Assembly (NCBI RefSeq): GCF_000024205.1
Contig: NC_013216.1
Span: 3,596,001-3,660,000 of the forward strand
Direction of reading: 5' to 3'
DNA length: 64,000 nucleotides
Source of the DNA: Desulfofarcimen acetoxidans DSM 771
GTDB lineage: Bacteria; Bacillota; Desulfotomaculia; Desulfotomaculales; Desulfofarciminaceae
The notes under the pieces were generated by a model. The model was given only the letters and a program-made list of their open reading frames with translations, had not been told where the DNA came from and searched no databases. Positions within the stretch are counted from its first letter, which is position 1; the number at the start of each line of letters is the position of its first letter. A program made the position numbers and the translations under genes. Shown here one piece after another: positions 36,210 through 45,847 of this stretch.

Positions 36210-37613
36210 TTAATCATTCATTTCTCTGCTATCACTAATAGTTCTTTTGGCAGTACCTCTTGAGGGGCGAATTGACCGGTCATTAACGACACCGGTTAAA
36301 ATTAATCTGCTTTCACCGAAAACCTCACGAATAGTTTTTAATTCCAATAATGCCTCGAGTACTGAGCTGACAGCATGCCTCTCCGCTCCCGGTATTACAT
36401 GCAAAGATATATCCAGTATTTCATTGCCCTTTCTGCCGGACACTCCGGCCCGATAATTCATTATTGCCGGTACAGGGAAAATTGCCTCGTCCAGGTCGGA
36501 AATGCTCAGCGACTTGCCGCCTCCCAGGCTTACTGTACTGCCCAGCCTGCCCCTGACTTTTTCCATACGCTTTAAAACAGTCCCGCAGGGACAGGGTTCA
36601 GGTAAAAACCTGGCCAGATCTCCGGTACGGTAGCGGATAAGCGGCATGCCTTTGCGGGTAAGAGTTGTGAAGGCAATCTCCCCCAATTCGCCGTCCGGCC
36701 TGGGACTGCCCGTTTCAGGATCAATGATCTCAAAATACAGGTCTGCTTCCCGCAGGTGATATCCTGATAAAGCGCGGCATTCCACCCCGCCGCCCAGGCC
36801 GGTCTCAGTCATGCCGTAATGATTAAATACAGGGCAATACCATATTTTTTGAACTTCCCGCACCACAGCGGCAGGAACATAATCAGTGCTGAGTAAAATG
36901 CTTTTCACGGTTCCCGGCGGAACATTTCGGGCGTCACTGTGCCTGATCAGTTCCAGCAGCTGGGCCGGGATACCTACCAGGCAATCAGCTTTAAAATCAA
37001 TGATTTCTTTTATTGTTTCACTTGGATTAACTACCTGCCCATGTACCCTGCCTTCAACTCCCATCCGCTCCAAACCTTTAACCAGCAAGTCTCCCACACT
37101 GCCGGGCCTGTCTCCCGGCATCAGTATCAGTACTCTTTGCCCTGTTTCCACCAGATCTGCCATACCGTATTGGAAAAAGTCAACGGTCAGTTCCAGGTCT
37201 TCCTCAGTAAAGTAAAGTCTTTTTGGCTCTGACGTTGTTCCGGAAGAATTTAGAGCAACCAACTGTAAAGGAGTTTGTGTATCCGCAAAACCGGTTATAT
37301 CCCCGTCCGTAGTGTTTACTGTCACCACCCGCGCAACATTACTGTGGGACACGCAGAGAAAGTCCAGGCTGTTTTTCCTTAAATCATCGGGTACAGTAAA
37401 GGGAAAACAGTTTATGTCTTTTAAACCCGCCAGTGTGCTGCCGGATAAGCCTTTTAAGTGACGCCGGTAATAAGGGCTGTTCTCTTTGGCATAGTCAACG
37501 GTTTCTCTCAGCTTATACAGTTGATAGGAGTTGATGGCTTCTCTGGTCAGGGTTTCATCGTCGTCAAGCCCCAACTTTCTTATCGTCATATCTTCTAAAG
37601 ACGTCTTTCGCAT
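36210..37613 (-). CDS. AMP-dependent CoA-ligase-like protein (DVU_1553 type)
   Basis: 467 residues, phenylacetate-CoA-ligase fold: NSSGTTSEPKRLYFT is the phosphate-binding loop, FNHYGMTETGLGG the adenylate motif, and LIRYRTGDLARF the hinge region. PCPCGTVLKRMEKVRGRLG follows as in that family. It sits between the radical SAM and xdhC-like genes, so it probably activates a carboxylate used in maturation or produced by the aldehyde oxidoreductase. Substrate unknown. Overlapping the next gene is avoided by a 43-base gap. Confidence 0.8.
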   Translation of the reverse strand: MRKTSLEDMTIRKLGLDDDETLTREAINSYQLYKLRETVDYAKENSPYYRRHLKGLSGSTLAGLKDINCFPFTVPDDLRKNSLDFLCVSHSNVARVVTVNTTDGDITGFADTQTPLQLVALNSSGTTSEPKRLYFTEEDLELTVDFFQYGMADLVETGQRVLILMPGDRPGSVGDLLVKGLERMGVEGRVHGQVVNPSETIKEIIDFKADCLVGIPAQLLELIRHSDARNVPPGTVKSILLSTDYVPAAVVREVQKIWYCPVFNHYGMTETGLGGGVECRALSGYHLREADLYFEIIDPETGSPRPDGELGEIAFTTLTRKGMPLIRYRTGDLARFLPEPCPCGTVLKRMEKVRGRLGSTVSLGGGKSLSISDLDEAIFPVPAIMNYRAGVSGRKGNEILDISLHVIPGAERHAVSSVLEALLELKTIREVFGESRLILTGVVNDRSIRPSRGTAKRTISDSREMND

Positions 37614-37642
37614 ATGATTTTTTCTCCATGAGCATTATCTTT

Positions 37643-39121
37643 TCACCGGTAGAGGCCTTCTCCGTGGCAATTAGTCAGGTTATAGGCACAGAAGGGAATC
37701 AGCCTGCCATCCGGAGCAACCACATGAATACAGCAGTCTTTCAGTCTTTCCAGATCCAGGTTCCAGGCATCCTGAAAAGCCATAGCTGAGACAGAAAAGC
37801 TGTTGGTTCTGGCATAGTCCAGAAAATCATGCAGATCAAAACTGATTTCATCATTCCCTATAGCACTGCCGCTGTTTTCGCCTTGGACAGCTTTATTAAA
37901 TCTTCTATTTGCTTCGCCGTTATCTGCTGCATGGTTTAAGCCCTTGTTCAAGCCTTTTATGCCGCCCTGCCAGCTGTCTGTTTTAATTACCGGCCCGGCC
38001 CACTGTTTGGCTACAAAAGAAACGGCACGTCTTGCGCCTTCTTCCGCTTTTTCCGCACCTTTGCTCCCGCAGCAGGAGCCTTGCTGCCGGCCACTGAATG
38101 CTCGCAGTACACCGCCCGGCATTTTTATAAAGCTGCCGTGAAAAGAGCAAAGAGCGTTTTCACAACCGGGAGGTTTAAGGTTGGCTGCTTTAATCATGCC
38201 GCCTGTCTGTTTTTCTATCTCCCGCATAACTTCCGGCAGGGTAACCCTGCTCTCATCAACAGGAGACTCCGGATAACGCCCGAAATAGCTTACCGGCTGA
38301 AAGTGCACCCCCCTGACAACCGGCGGCATACCGGCGGCCAAACGAAGGATTTCCCCAATGTTTTGCACATTTACCCCCGGCACAAGCGTAGGCACCAGTA
38401 CAACACCGATACCGTTTTGAGCGCACCGCTCTATGGCCGCCAGTTTTTCATTCAACAACGGCCTTCCCCTGATAGATGTGTAAATAGCATCTTCCGTGCC
38501 GTCAAACTGCAGAAAAACGGAGGATAAACCGGCCTTCCTCAGCTGCTCGGCATAACCCGGCTGAGCCAGGAGAATTCCGTTGGTGTTTAGCTGAATAAAA
38601 GAAAAGCCCATTTTTTTTCCCATAGCAATGATTTCGGGTAAATCTTCACGCACCGTCGGTTCGCCGCCGGACAGTTGAATATTGCAATAGCCGCTGGCCC
38701 TTATAACTTTTTCATACCAGCCCTCAATGACCTCAAGCCCTGGATCAGCGCTGTCGGACAAGGAAGATGAAGCGGCAAAACAAACAGGGCATTTTAAATT
38801 ACAGCGGGCCGTAACCTCCAACAGGGCAGTACAGGTATGCTGGCGGTGTGCCGCGCAAAGACCGCAATCAAACGGACAACCCTCACTTACTTCGGTATAG
38901 CATACTTTTGGTTGAGTGGGGATTTTGGGCCGTGTCCAGCTTTCATAAGCCGGCCGGCCGCGCCAGACTACAGTTTTAAATTCACCGTGCTGTTCACAGC
39001 TTTTGCTTAAATAAACCTCATCGCCGCGCAATATCTTGTAAGCCGTCAGTTTTTTCAGGCAGTGAGGACAAACGCTTTCCGTCTGCGCTAAAATACGCTC
39101 TGAATTATTTGCTTGTCGCAT
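37643..39121 (-). CDS. trsS: radical SAM protein TrsS, cysteine form
   Basis: About 492 residues from ATG 39121 (GAGTG nearby); a start at 39160 would overlap the previous gene by 35 bases. N-terminal CPHCLKKL and later CPFDCGLCAAH bind metal. The radical SAM cluster is VTARCNLKCPVCFA, followed by LSGGEPTVREDLPEI. C-terminal Cys residues (CCIHV, PFCAYNLTNCHGEG) suggest auxiliary clusters. The family is described as having Sec- or Cys-containing members; no in-frame TGA occurs here. A variable Gly/Asn-rich linker spans about 360-410. Confidence 0.8.
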   Translation of the reverse strand: MRQANNSERILAQTESVCPHCLKKLTAYKILRGDEVYLSKSCEQHGEFKTVVWRGRPAYESWTRPKIPTQPKVCYTEVSEGCPFDCGLCAAHRQHTCTALLEVTARCNLKCPVCFAASSSLSDSADPGLEVIEGWYEKVIRASGYCNIQLSGGEPTVREDLPEIIAMGKKMGFSFIQLNTNGILLAQPGYAEQLRKAGLSSVFLQFDGTEDAIYTSIRGRPLLNEKLAAIERCAQNGIGVVLVPTLVPGVNVQNIGEILRLAAGMPPVVRGVHFQPVSYFGRYPESPVDESRVTLPEVMREIEKQTGGMIKAANLKPPGCENALCSFHGSFIKMPGGVLRAFSGRQQGSCCGSKGAEKAEEGARRAVSFVAKQWAGPVIKTDSWQGGIKGLNKGLNHAADNGEANRRFNKAVQGENSGSAIGNDEISFDLHDFLDYARTNSFSVSAMAFQDAWNLDLERLKDCCIHVVAPDGRLIPFCAYNLTNCHGEGLYR

Positions 39122-39125
39122 GTTT

Positions 39126-39581
39126 TCACTCGTTTCTGCCGGTTGACATATCGATATCATTGGCCGCGAGAATTTGGCTTATCTTTATATAAGTATCAGC
39201 CACAATATTGCCGCAGCGGCTCAAGTCAGGCTCCCGGCCCGTGCCGGCTCCCGTGATTTGATCACAATTAATGCCGCCGTATTTCTGGCCTATTTCCTCC
39301 TTAAACCATTCGGTCAGTTCTTCAGTCATCAACATAAAGCGTTCATCCTGCCGTTCATTATCAGCACCTTTTCCGGCATAGAGAGCCAGCACACAGGCGC
39401 CTCCTGAAAGAGCGCCGCAGGTTAAACCGCTGCTGCCGATGCCATTGCACAGACCGGCCATGCTGCGCACCAGATCAGCATTGTTTTTTTCCTGCGTTTC
39501 CAGCGCCAGTATCACTAAAATCTGGCTGCAGCAATAACCTTGATGAGTTAATTGAAGCAGACGAAACAGAAGATCATCCAT
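39126..39581 (-). CDS. C-GCAxxG-C-C family protein (DVU_1555 type)
   Basis: 151 residues with the family's spaced cysteines: YCCSQIL, AGLCNGIGSSGLTCGALSGG, NCDQITG and SRCGNI. GALSGG replaces the name-giving GCAxxG, a known variant type. Related proteins bind metal or accompany redox enzymes, but no reaction is established. It overlaps the methyltransferase gene by eight bases, so they are coupled. Confidence 0.8.
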   Translation of the reverse strand: MDDLLFRLLQLTHQGYCCSQILVILALETQEKNNADLVRSMAGLCNGIGSSGLTCGALSGGACVLALYAGKGADNERQDERFMLMTEELTEWFKEEIGQKYGGINCDQITGAGTGREPDLSRCGNIVADTYIKISQILAANDIDMSTGRNE

Positions 39582-40308
39582 CGTTCAGGACCCCTTTCCT
39601 GGCAACCGCCAAAAAGTAACCGGGCTTGGAAGCGTAGCCGGTACCGCATTCACTGCCGTTATTTTTATTACAGGACAAACCCGGGAAGTTTTCCAGCGAT
39701 CCATAAGTAAAAATTATTTGCCCGGCCAGTTCTTTTAAAGCCTTAGTATGATCCTCCCAAAGCAAAAGCTCAAAACCGGCGGCAGCCAACCGGCCGGCTG
39801 TTGCCTGGCGGCTAACCGCACCGTTCAGGCAGCATTGGACCGGCAAACCCTGCCGGCTGCTGCCGCCGCCACTGCGGTCATACATATCCGACAAAACCAG
39901 CAAACCGCCTTTACCTAAAGCGCGGTGAAACTCTTTCAATACTTTTCCGGCATCCGCTACCAGGGTAAGCACACATTCACAAAATATCCCATCCAGTTCA
40001 CCGTCCCGGCAGGGCAGGTTTTCCGCTGTTGACTGCAGCAGGGGCAAACACGGGTTACGCTCCAAAGCGTTTTTCAGCATAACCGGGGAAGGATCTATAC
40101 CCCTGCTGTTTACATAGCCGCGGGCAAGCAGGTATTCCACTGTGGCTCCGTAGCCGCAGCCGACATCCATTAATTTGGCTTGAGGGGAAAATTTGCAGTA
40201 AGCCAGAGCCCTCTCGCTTAAAGTTAATCCCCCGGGCCGCACAGTATCCCCGCAAACATCGTGAATTTGTTTTGTTTCGTATAAGCGGTCTGATTGGAGT
40301 GAAATCAT
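39574..40308 (-). CDS. trsM: SAM methyltransferase of the trs cluster (DVU_1556/TrsM type)
   Basis: About 244 residues from ATG 40308 behind GGGAG. Class I motifs: MDVGCGYGATVEYLL (SAM loop), GIDPSPVMLKNAL (acidic ribose contact), and GGLLVLSDMYDR. Cys residues at CECVLT and VQCCLNGAVSR may be functional; related members are annotated as selenoproteins, whereas this frame has Cys and no in-frame TGA. Methyl acceptor unknown. Confidence 0.75.
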   Translation of the reverse strand: MISLQSDRLYETKQIHDVCGDTVRPGGLTLSERALAYCKFSPQAKLMDVGCGYGATVEYLLARGYVNSRGIDPSPVMLKNALERNPCLPLLQSTAENLPCRDGELDGIFCECVLTLVADAGKVLKEFHRALGKGGLLVLSDMYDRSGGGSSRQGLPVQCCLNGAVSRQATAGRLAAAGFELLLWEDHTKALKELAGQIIFTYGSLENFPGLSCNKNNGSECGTGYASKPGYFLAVARKGVLNDG

Positions 40309-40338
40309 AAGCATTTCTCCCAAAAGAAATTTTACCTA

Positions 40339-40551
40339 TTATTTGTCCTCTAGCATCTTCTCAACTTCCAGCATTTTTCCCAGAGCCAGTTCTTCAGAAA
40401 TCAAAACCAATCCACAGAGGGGACACTTCAGCAGTTCCACTGTGAAGTTGCTCCCCATATAGATGATATTTACCTTGCCGGGTTCAAGCACAACACCGCA
40501 CTTTTCACACTTCCAATTTTCACCGCCCGATACTTCCCTGAATTGAGCCAT
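40339..40551 (-). CDS. small redox/zinc-ribbon protein (DVU_1557 type)
   Basis: 70 residues with two CxxC pairs, WKCEKCGVVLEP and LKCPLCGLVLISEELA, and a helical end ALGKMLEVEKMLEDK. It looks like a metal ribbon or dithiol carrier. Start overlaps the stop of the flavin/Fe-S gene by one base. It is probably the electron or sulfur shuttle of the cluster (inference). Confidence 0.78.
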   Translation of the reverse strand: MAQFREVSGGENWKCEKCGVVLEPGKVNIIYMGSNFTVELLKCPLCGLVLISEELALGKMLEVEKMLEDK

Positions 40552-42941
40552 TACTTCACATCCTCAACAATTTCCATACGGTGACAGTAAGCATTATAAA
40601 TCTCATAGCCGTCCTTTTCCGGCAAATAGTCAACCCAGTAGGTTACCTGCACCGGTTTATAATAGGCCAGCAGGCGGCCGGTTTTGCGGTTCTGCAGTTT
40701 ATTGCCCGTCTTTTCCGCATGTTCTATAACCATTTGCAAATCTGATTTGAGAATCCGTCTATCTTCCAAACGTTCCTGAACTTCCGGAGAAATAAACAGT
40801 CGCACTTTTTCGTAATTCTCCTTTTCTTTGGGCTGTTCGCCCCATAGTTCACATAATAATTTGTTCTTCAAGCGGGCACGGTTTTCCCGGCGCTCGGAAT
40901 AGCCCGGCCTTGGCCTGGCTGCCGGATCCGTTTCCCGCTCAAGAGGAAAGAGCAAATCCAAGACATGCATTGTCCGTTTGCCGGAAGCTGCCAGGTTATC
41001 CCGGCACATGGCGCAATAGGTTACATAATCTGCCGGGCTCTCCGCAGACCTTTTCCTGGTCACTTGCCGGGCCAGTTCCGGGTCAACATTGGACAACAAG
41101 CCGCCAAAACCGCAGCAAGTAGTCCTTTCCCGGCTGTAATTCAATTCTTCTGTTTGGCAGCCAAGCTGGGCCAGTATACCCCTTACTGTCTCCTGGATTT
41201 GCTGTTCGTGTCTGGTGGTGCAGGGATCATGCAGCGCCAGAGGCTTGTTTGCAGCAGCTCCCGCGCATTGAGAGACCTCCGCGTTTTTTTCAGGGCTGAC
41301 CATACCGGTCGCCGCCGCTTCTGAAGCAGGCAAACCGGAGGCTTCAAGCACTTCCCACAGTGATATTAATTCAGCCTCAGGCAGGTGCCGCTTTAATTCA
41401 CTGTAACAGGTTGAACAGGCGGGGATAATTTGCGGCTTGCCCATGGACTCCCATTGAGCTCGAATTTCAGCCAAACCGGCCTGAAACAAATCCTCCCTGG
41501 CAGCCCAGGCGGCAGGAGCACCGCAGCATCTGAGCATTAGGCCCACACCACCGGTCAAATTATGCCGCAAATAACCGTATACTTGTTCCACCTGCCCCGG
41601 TGAAGAAGCACTGAGCTGGCAGCCGGGGAAAAACAAGTAACTGCTTTTTTCACTGCCCGGTTCATGGTGCGCCATAGCAAACTTATCACTGTTGCTGAAA
41701 TGCATGTCCATCAGAGCAAAATCATGAGCCGAAGGAGGCATCTTATTGTTTTTTACCATATTTTCGCGTGCCGCCATACAAACCTCGGCCATAGACAAGC
41801 CGCCGGGACAAACAGTCTCGCATAAACCGCATAAACTGCAGGAATTAATCATCTTATTGGCTACATGAATACCTTTGACTATGGATTCGTTATTGTAGAC
41901 TTCCCTCACATACCTTTTGGGATAGCTGCCGTACTTCTCCAAATAGGCACAGGCCTTAACACACTCCAGGCACTGGCACTGGATGCATCTCTCCGCTTCG
42001 CTAATCGCAGCCTCCTCATCGTACCCCCGCTCCGGGCTGCTAAAAGGCACGGCGGGCAGTGGAGATATGCCCTTCAAATCAGTATAGAGCAGGCTGCTAT
42101 AGGGTCCTTCTCTATCTCTTCCGATAGTCTGAGAGGTTCCCTGGATAAAGCGATCTACAGAAACAGCCGCCCGCCGCCCTTCCAAAACATCAAAAACCGG
42201 TGAATATTTTCCTTCCGCGCGGCTGAGACCACCGGCGAACACTCCATCCATACCGGCAAACATGGTCGCAGGATCAATTTTCAGATTGCCCCGTTCATCT
42301 GTCGGCAGCCCCCATTCAGACGCAGCATTAAGCTTGCCGTCCTCCAATTGCACAAAAACAGCACTAAACTCTGCAATAAGACCGGATAAAAAGCCCTCCT
42401 GACTGATATCGGTTTTCAGTCTGCTCTCTACACCCAGGTCACCCAACAAAGAGATTTCATCTGCGATGACCTGCTCCGGCAAAACTTCTTCCGGATAATC
42501 CCAGAGCCTGCCCCCCAACCTGTCGCCTGAATCAAATACAGTAACACTGTAACCTTTACGGGCCAGATCGGAGGCTGCCGTCAAGGCGCCCAAACCACTA
42601 CCGACTACAGCTACCCGGCGGCTGTTTTTCGGGATCAGGGGTATTTTTGCCCGTAAATTAGTCTTCTCAATACAAACTCTTTCTAAAGCGCCGATATTAA
42701 TAGCATCACCGACCTCACCTCTTCTGCAGGCGGCCTGGCAGGGATGGTCACATATGCGCCCCAGAATAGCCGGAAAAGGCATTGTTTTATTTAATGTTTT
42801 CCTGGCTTCCCCCCATTTACCTTTACTCACCTGATTAACAAACGCGCGCGCGTCGACATGAATAGGACAGGCGGCAGTACAGGCAGGGGGCTGTTCCTGG
42901 ATACACTTGCTCTCTAATTCACGCAATTCTTTTTGTTCCAT
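40551..42941 (-). CDS. FAD/Fe-S oxidoreductase with CCG domains (DVU_1558 type)
   Basis: 796 residues. Residues 10-80: N-terminal Fe-S domain (CTAACPIHVDARAF, CDHPCQAACRRGE). Residues 105-270: NAD(P)/FAD Rossmann part (VAVVGSGLGALTAASDLARK). Residues 320-380: two ferredoxin clusters (CIQCQCLECVKAC, CSLCGLCETVCPGG). Residues 430-660: two CCG domains as in heterodisulfide reductase subunit B (FFPGCQLSAS, LRCCGAPAAW, TTCCGFGGLL). A unique tail ends the protein. It should pass electrons between pyridine nucleotide or a thiol/disulfide couple and the aldehyde oxidoreductase upstream. Confidence 0.85.
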   Translation of the reverse strand: MEQKELRELESKCIQEQPPACTAACPIHVDARAFVNQVSKGKWGEARKTLNKTMPFPAILGRICDHPCQAACRRGEVGDAINIGALERVCIEKTNLRAKIPLIPKNSRRVAVVGSGLGALTAASDLARKGYSVTVFDSGDRLGGRLWDYPEEVLPEQVIADEISLLGDLGVESRLKTDISQEGFLSGLIAEFSAVFVQLEDGKLNAASEWGLPTDERGNLKIDPATMFAGMDGVFAGGLSRAEGKYSPVFDVLEGRRAAVSVDRFIQGTSQTIGRDREGPYSSLLYTDLKGISPLPAVPFSSPERGYDEEAAISEAERCIQCQCLECVKACAYLEKYGSYPKRYVREVYNNESIVKGIHVANKMINSCSLCGLCETVCPGGLSMAEVCMAARENMVKNNKMPPSAHDFALMDMHFSNSDKFAMAHHEPGSEKSSYLFFPGCQLSASSPGQVEQVYGYLRHNLTGGVGLMLRCCGAPAAWAAREDLFQAGLAEIRAQWESMGKPQIIPACSTCYSELKRHLPEAELISLWEVLEASGLPASEAAATGMVSPEKNAEVSQCAGAAANKPLALHDPCTTRHEQQIQETVRGILAQLGCQTEELNYSRERTTCCGFGGLLSNVDPELARQVTRKRSAESPADYVTYCAMCRDNLAASGKRTMHVLDLLFPLERETDPAARPRPGYSERRENRARLKNKLLCELWGEQPKEKENYEKVRLFISPEVQERLEDRRILKSDLQMVIEHAEKTGNKLQNRKTGRLLAYYKPVQVTYWVDYLPEKDGYEIYNAYCHRMEIVEDVK

Positions 42942-42974
42942 AAACCCTCCGCCCTTTCCATAATAAAGATAATT

Positions 42975-43017
42975 AACCTAAAACAGATTCGAGAAGAATC
43001 TCAAATCTGTCTTAGGT
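42975..43017. terminator. hairpin between the two oxidoreductase genes
   Basis: CCTAAAACAGATT pairs with AATCTGTCTTAGG, with an inner GAGA/TCTC stem. It lies just after the aldehyde oxidoreductase stop on the minus strand and may reduce transcription into downstream maturation genes, giving excess structural enzyme. Confidence 0.55.
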
Positions 43018-43033
43018 ATTTATTAATCCTTAA

Positions 43034-45754
43034 TTACTTCGCGTTCAACCCCGCCAATACCTTCTCGGGCAGCGCCGGAAGATGAGTAATGCGCACTCCG
43101 CAGGCATTGTAGATAGCATTGATGACAGCAGCGTGCGGTGAGGTCAGAGGCAGTTCTCCAACACCTGAGGCACCGTGCGGTCCCAAATCTCTCGGAGTTT
43201 CCAGGTACATAATTTCCAGAGCATCCGGAATATCTTTGATAAACGGCAGGCCGCAGCCGATCATGGTTGTGTGTTTCTTCAAGTCCTCAAAGTCTTCGGT
43301 CAAAGCCAAACCGATACCCTGTGCTAAACCACCGTAAATCTGTCCGTCTGTCACCAGCTTATTGGCAATCTTACCTATATCAGCGGCCAAAGTCATTTTA
43401 GTTACCATAGTCTTACCGGTTTTGGTATCCACTTCAACCTCGGCCAGGAATACACCGTACATATAGGTCGGGAAAGGATTGCCCTGACCGTTTTCATCGC
43501 AGGCAGTGCAGGGAGCGGCCCATTTGCCTACATATTTCACGGGGATACCTTCCGCCACCATTTCAGCATAGGTTCTGTAAGTCCCGTCAGCCTTCTTCAT
43601 GGCAGCTACTAAAAGATCGCAACCGGCCTTTACAGCATTACCGACAACTACCTGGGAGCGGCTGCCTCCGGCCGGGCCACCGTCCGGAGCAAGAGCGGTA
43701 TCATTCAGCACCAGCTTAATTGCTTCCGGCTTAATCCCGATGGGTCTCAATGCTTCATGTCCGGTAGCCATAACACCCATATCAGCACCCTGGCCGTGAT
43801 CATGCCAGCAAGTACTCAGGATAACGCCGTTCTCAGTCAATTCTGCCCAGGCTTCGGCTCCGTCCGGGCCGTCCAAACCGCAGCCGTAAATACCTATGGA
43901 TACGCCGACACCGTGTTTCTTCTCGTCTGTAGATAATTTCTTGGCATTTTCTAAAGCTGCCTGGTATTTCGGTCTGATCATATCAATCAATTCAGGCAGT
44001 GTATAAACCTCCGGAGGGCAACCGGAAGGAGTGGTGTCACCGGGTCTGTAAACGTTTTTATAGCGCAATTCCAGCGGGTCAACACCCATTTTTTCTGCCA
44101 GCACATCCATCATGGTCTCTGAAGCAAAGAAGCTCTGGGGAGAACCATAACCGCGGAAAGCAGAACCCCAGGCATGGTTGGTAGCTACAGTACGGCCAAT
44201 ACCCCTGATATTGGCAATGCCGTAACCTGCTCCGATAAACTGGGCGCCACGAACTGTCAACAAATCTCCGAATTCTGAATAGGGGCCGTGGTCAACTGCC
44301 CATTCACTTTCCATTGCGGTAAGCTTGCCGTCTTTATCCGCTGCCAATTTAATATCAACGAAGAAAGGCGATCTCTTGCCGGTGTAGGTAATCTGCTGGA
44401 AGTAATCAAAGTTAAGGTAAACAGGCTTGCCCGTAACCATAGCGGCCACACCGAGCAAAGCCTCAATGGTGGGGCTGAATTTGTAACCAAAGGTGCCGCC
44501 GGCCGGGTTCTGAACCATTCTCAGTTTTTCCAGCTCAATGCCTACGCCGGGTGCAATCATAGCGGCGTGCAGGGCTAAACCGATACTCTTGGAATGAATA
44601 GTCAGGCGGCCTTCTTCATCAAAGTAAGCCAGTCCAACGTCAGGTTCAATGGGCAGGTGCGGCTGGCGGCCCACATACAAATCTTTGCCTTCCACCACAT
44701 AAGCGGCTTCCTCCATGAATTTTTCGGTATCTTCACCCTTAACGATCTTTTGCTCGAAATAAATATTAGGTGTGCCGGGATGAATCTCAATAGCATCCTC
44801 AGCCATAGCCGCGGGAGCACTCATATAGGCCGGCAGCAATTCTAATTCTACTTTAACTTTACTGACCGCTGCCTGAGCATTTTCTTCCGTGTCAGCACAA
44901 ACAATGGCTATGGCATCCCCGAACTGGAATACTTTTTCGTCACAAAGAATGGGCCTGTCCCAACCGTCACCCTTATTGCTGGGGAAGGTGATTAAACCGG
45001 TAATACGGTTTTTACCCTTAACGTCTTTATGTGTGATAACTTTATAAACACCGGGCATCTTTTCCGCTTCAGAAGTATCAATGGATTTAATATTAGCGTG
45101 AGATACTTCGGCCTGCACCAGTTTAAGATGCAGCGTGCCTTCCGGCATCTTTAAGCCCAAATCCGCGCCGTAATCACAGGTGCCTGTAACTTTGGCAATA
45201 GCGGAAGGACGGGGGATATTGCCGCCCCAGATTTTATTGTCAGCCGGCAATTTATAAGCCAGTTCCTCCATGGTCATTTCACCGCGCACTACGCGGGCGG
45301 CATCCATAACAGCATCAACTAAAGGCTTGTAGCCTGTGCAGCGGCAAGCGTTTCTGTGCTTCTGGAACCAGTCGCGGACATCGTCTCTGCTGGGATTGTT
45401 GTTTGTGTCCAAAAGACCCTTGGCCGAAACGATGAAACCAGGGCTGCAGAAACCGCACTGAGCGCCACCGTGCACGGCCCAGGCCAATTGAACCGCATGC
45501 AGGTTTTGCGGGGTACCGATACCTTCAATAGTAGTAATATTAGCACCGTCAGGTACACGGCTCATTTTTGTTACGCAGGAACGGATAACCTTACCGTCCA
45601 TCAACACTGAGCAAGCGCCGCACTGGCCTTTATTGCAACCGATTTTTGTACCGGTAAGCAATAGTTGTTTGCGTAAAACATCAGCCAAAGTGGCATCGGG
45701 ATTAACAACTATTGTTTTTTGAATACCGTTAACATTGACCGTCTTTTTTTGCAT
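43034..45754 (-). CDS. molybdenum aldehyde oxidoreductase (MOP/xanthine oxidase family)
   Basis: 906 residues, the length of single-chain Desulfovibrio aldehyde oxidoreductase. Residues 1-75: [2Fe-2S] ferredoxin domain (GCNKGQCGACSVLMDG). Residues 75-160: second cluster (CGFCSPGF, HRNACRCTGYKPLV). The rest is the molybdopterin cytosine dinucleotide domain, with GASGVGELPLTSPHA holding the base-catalyst Glu near residue 870. No FAD domain. Expected reaction: aldehyde plus water to carboxylate, passing two electrons on. First gene of the trs block on this strand. Confidence 0.92.
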   Translation of the reverse strand: MQKKTVNVNGIQKTIVVNPDATLADVLRKQLLLTGTKIGCNKGQCGACSVLMDGKVIRSCVTKMSRVPDGANITTIEGIGTPQNLHAVQLAWAVHGGAQCGFCSPGFIVSAKGLLDTNNNPSRDDVRDWFQKHRNACRCTGYKPLVDAVMDAARVVRGEMTMEELAYKLPADNKIWGGNIPRPSAIAKVTGTCDYGADLGLKMPEGTLHLKLVQAEVSHANIKSIDTSEAEKMPGVYKVITHKDVKGKNRITGLITFPSNKGDGWDRPILCDEKVFQFGDAIAIVCADTEENAQAAVSKVKVELELLPAYMSAPAAMAEDAIEIHPGTPNIYFEQKIVKGEDTEKFMEEAAYVVEGKDLYVGRQPHLPIEPDVGLAYFDEEGRLTIHSKSIGLALHAAMIAPGVGIELEKLRMVQNPAGGTFGYKFSPTIEALLGVAAMVTGKPVYLNFDYFQQITYTGKRSPFFVDIKLAADKDGKLTAMESEWAVDHGPYSEFGDLLTVRGAQFIGAGYGIANIRGIGRTVATNHAWGSAFRGYGSPQSFFASETMMDVLAEKMGVDPLELRYKNVYRPGDTTPSGCPPEVYTLPELIDMIRPKYQAALENAKKLSTDEKKHGVGVSIGIYGCGLDGPDGAEAWAELTENGVILSTCWHDHGQGADMGVMATGHEALRPIGIKPEAIKLVLNDTALAPDGGPAGGSRSQVVVGNAVKAGCDLLVAAMKKADGTYRTYAEMVAEGIPVKYVGKWAAPCTACDENGQGNPFPTYMYGVFLAEVEVDTKTGKTMVTKMTLAADIGKIANKLVTDGQIYGGLAQGIGLALTEDFEDLKKHTTMIGCGLPFIKDIPDALEIMYLETPRDLGPHGASGVGELPLTSPHAAVINAIYNACGVRITHLPALPEKVLAGLNAK

Positions 45755-45847
45755 TCACTACACTCCTCATTTTTAAATTTGATCTTATTGCCTTAAAAAG
45801 TTAAATTAATTTTGATAATTGCAAAAACCTTATTAGCTTTTTACTGC

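Noticed and set aside
37643..42941. Selenocysteine codons in the trs genes
   Set aside because: Relatives are described as (seleno)proteins, but each frame here runs full length with Cys at the metal motifs and no internal TGA.
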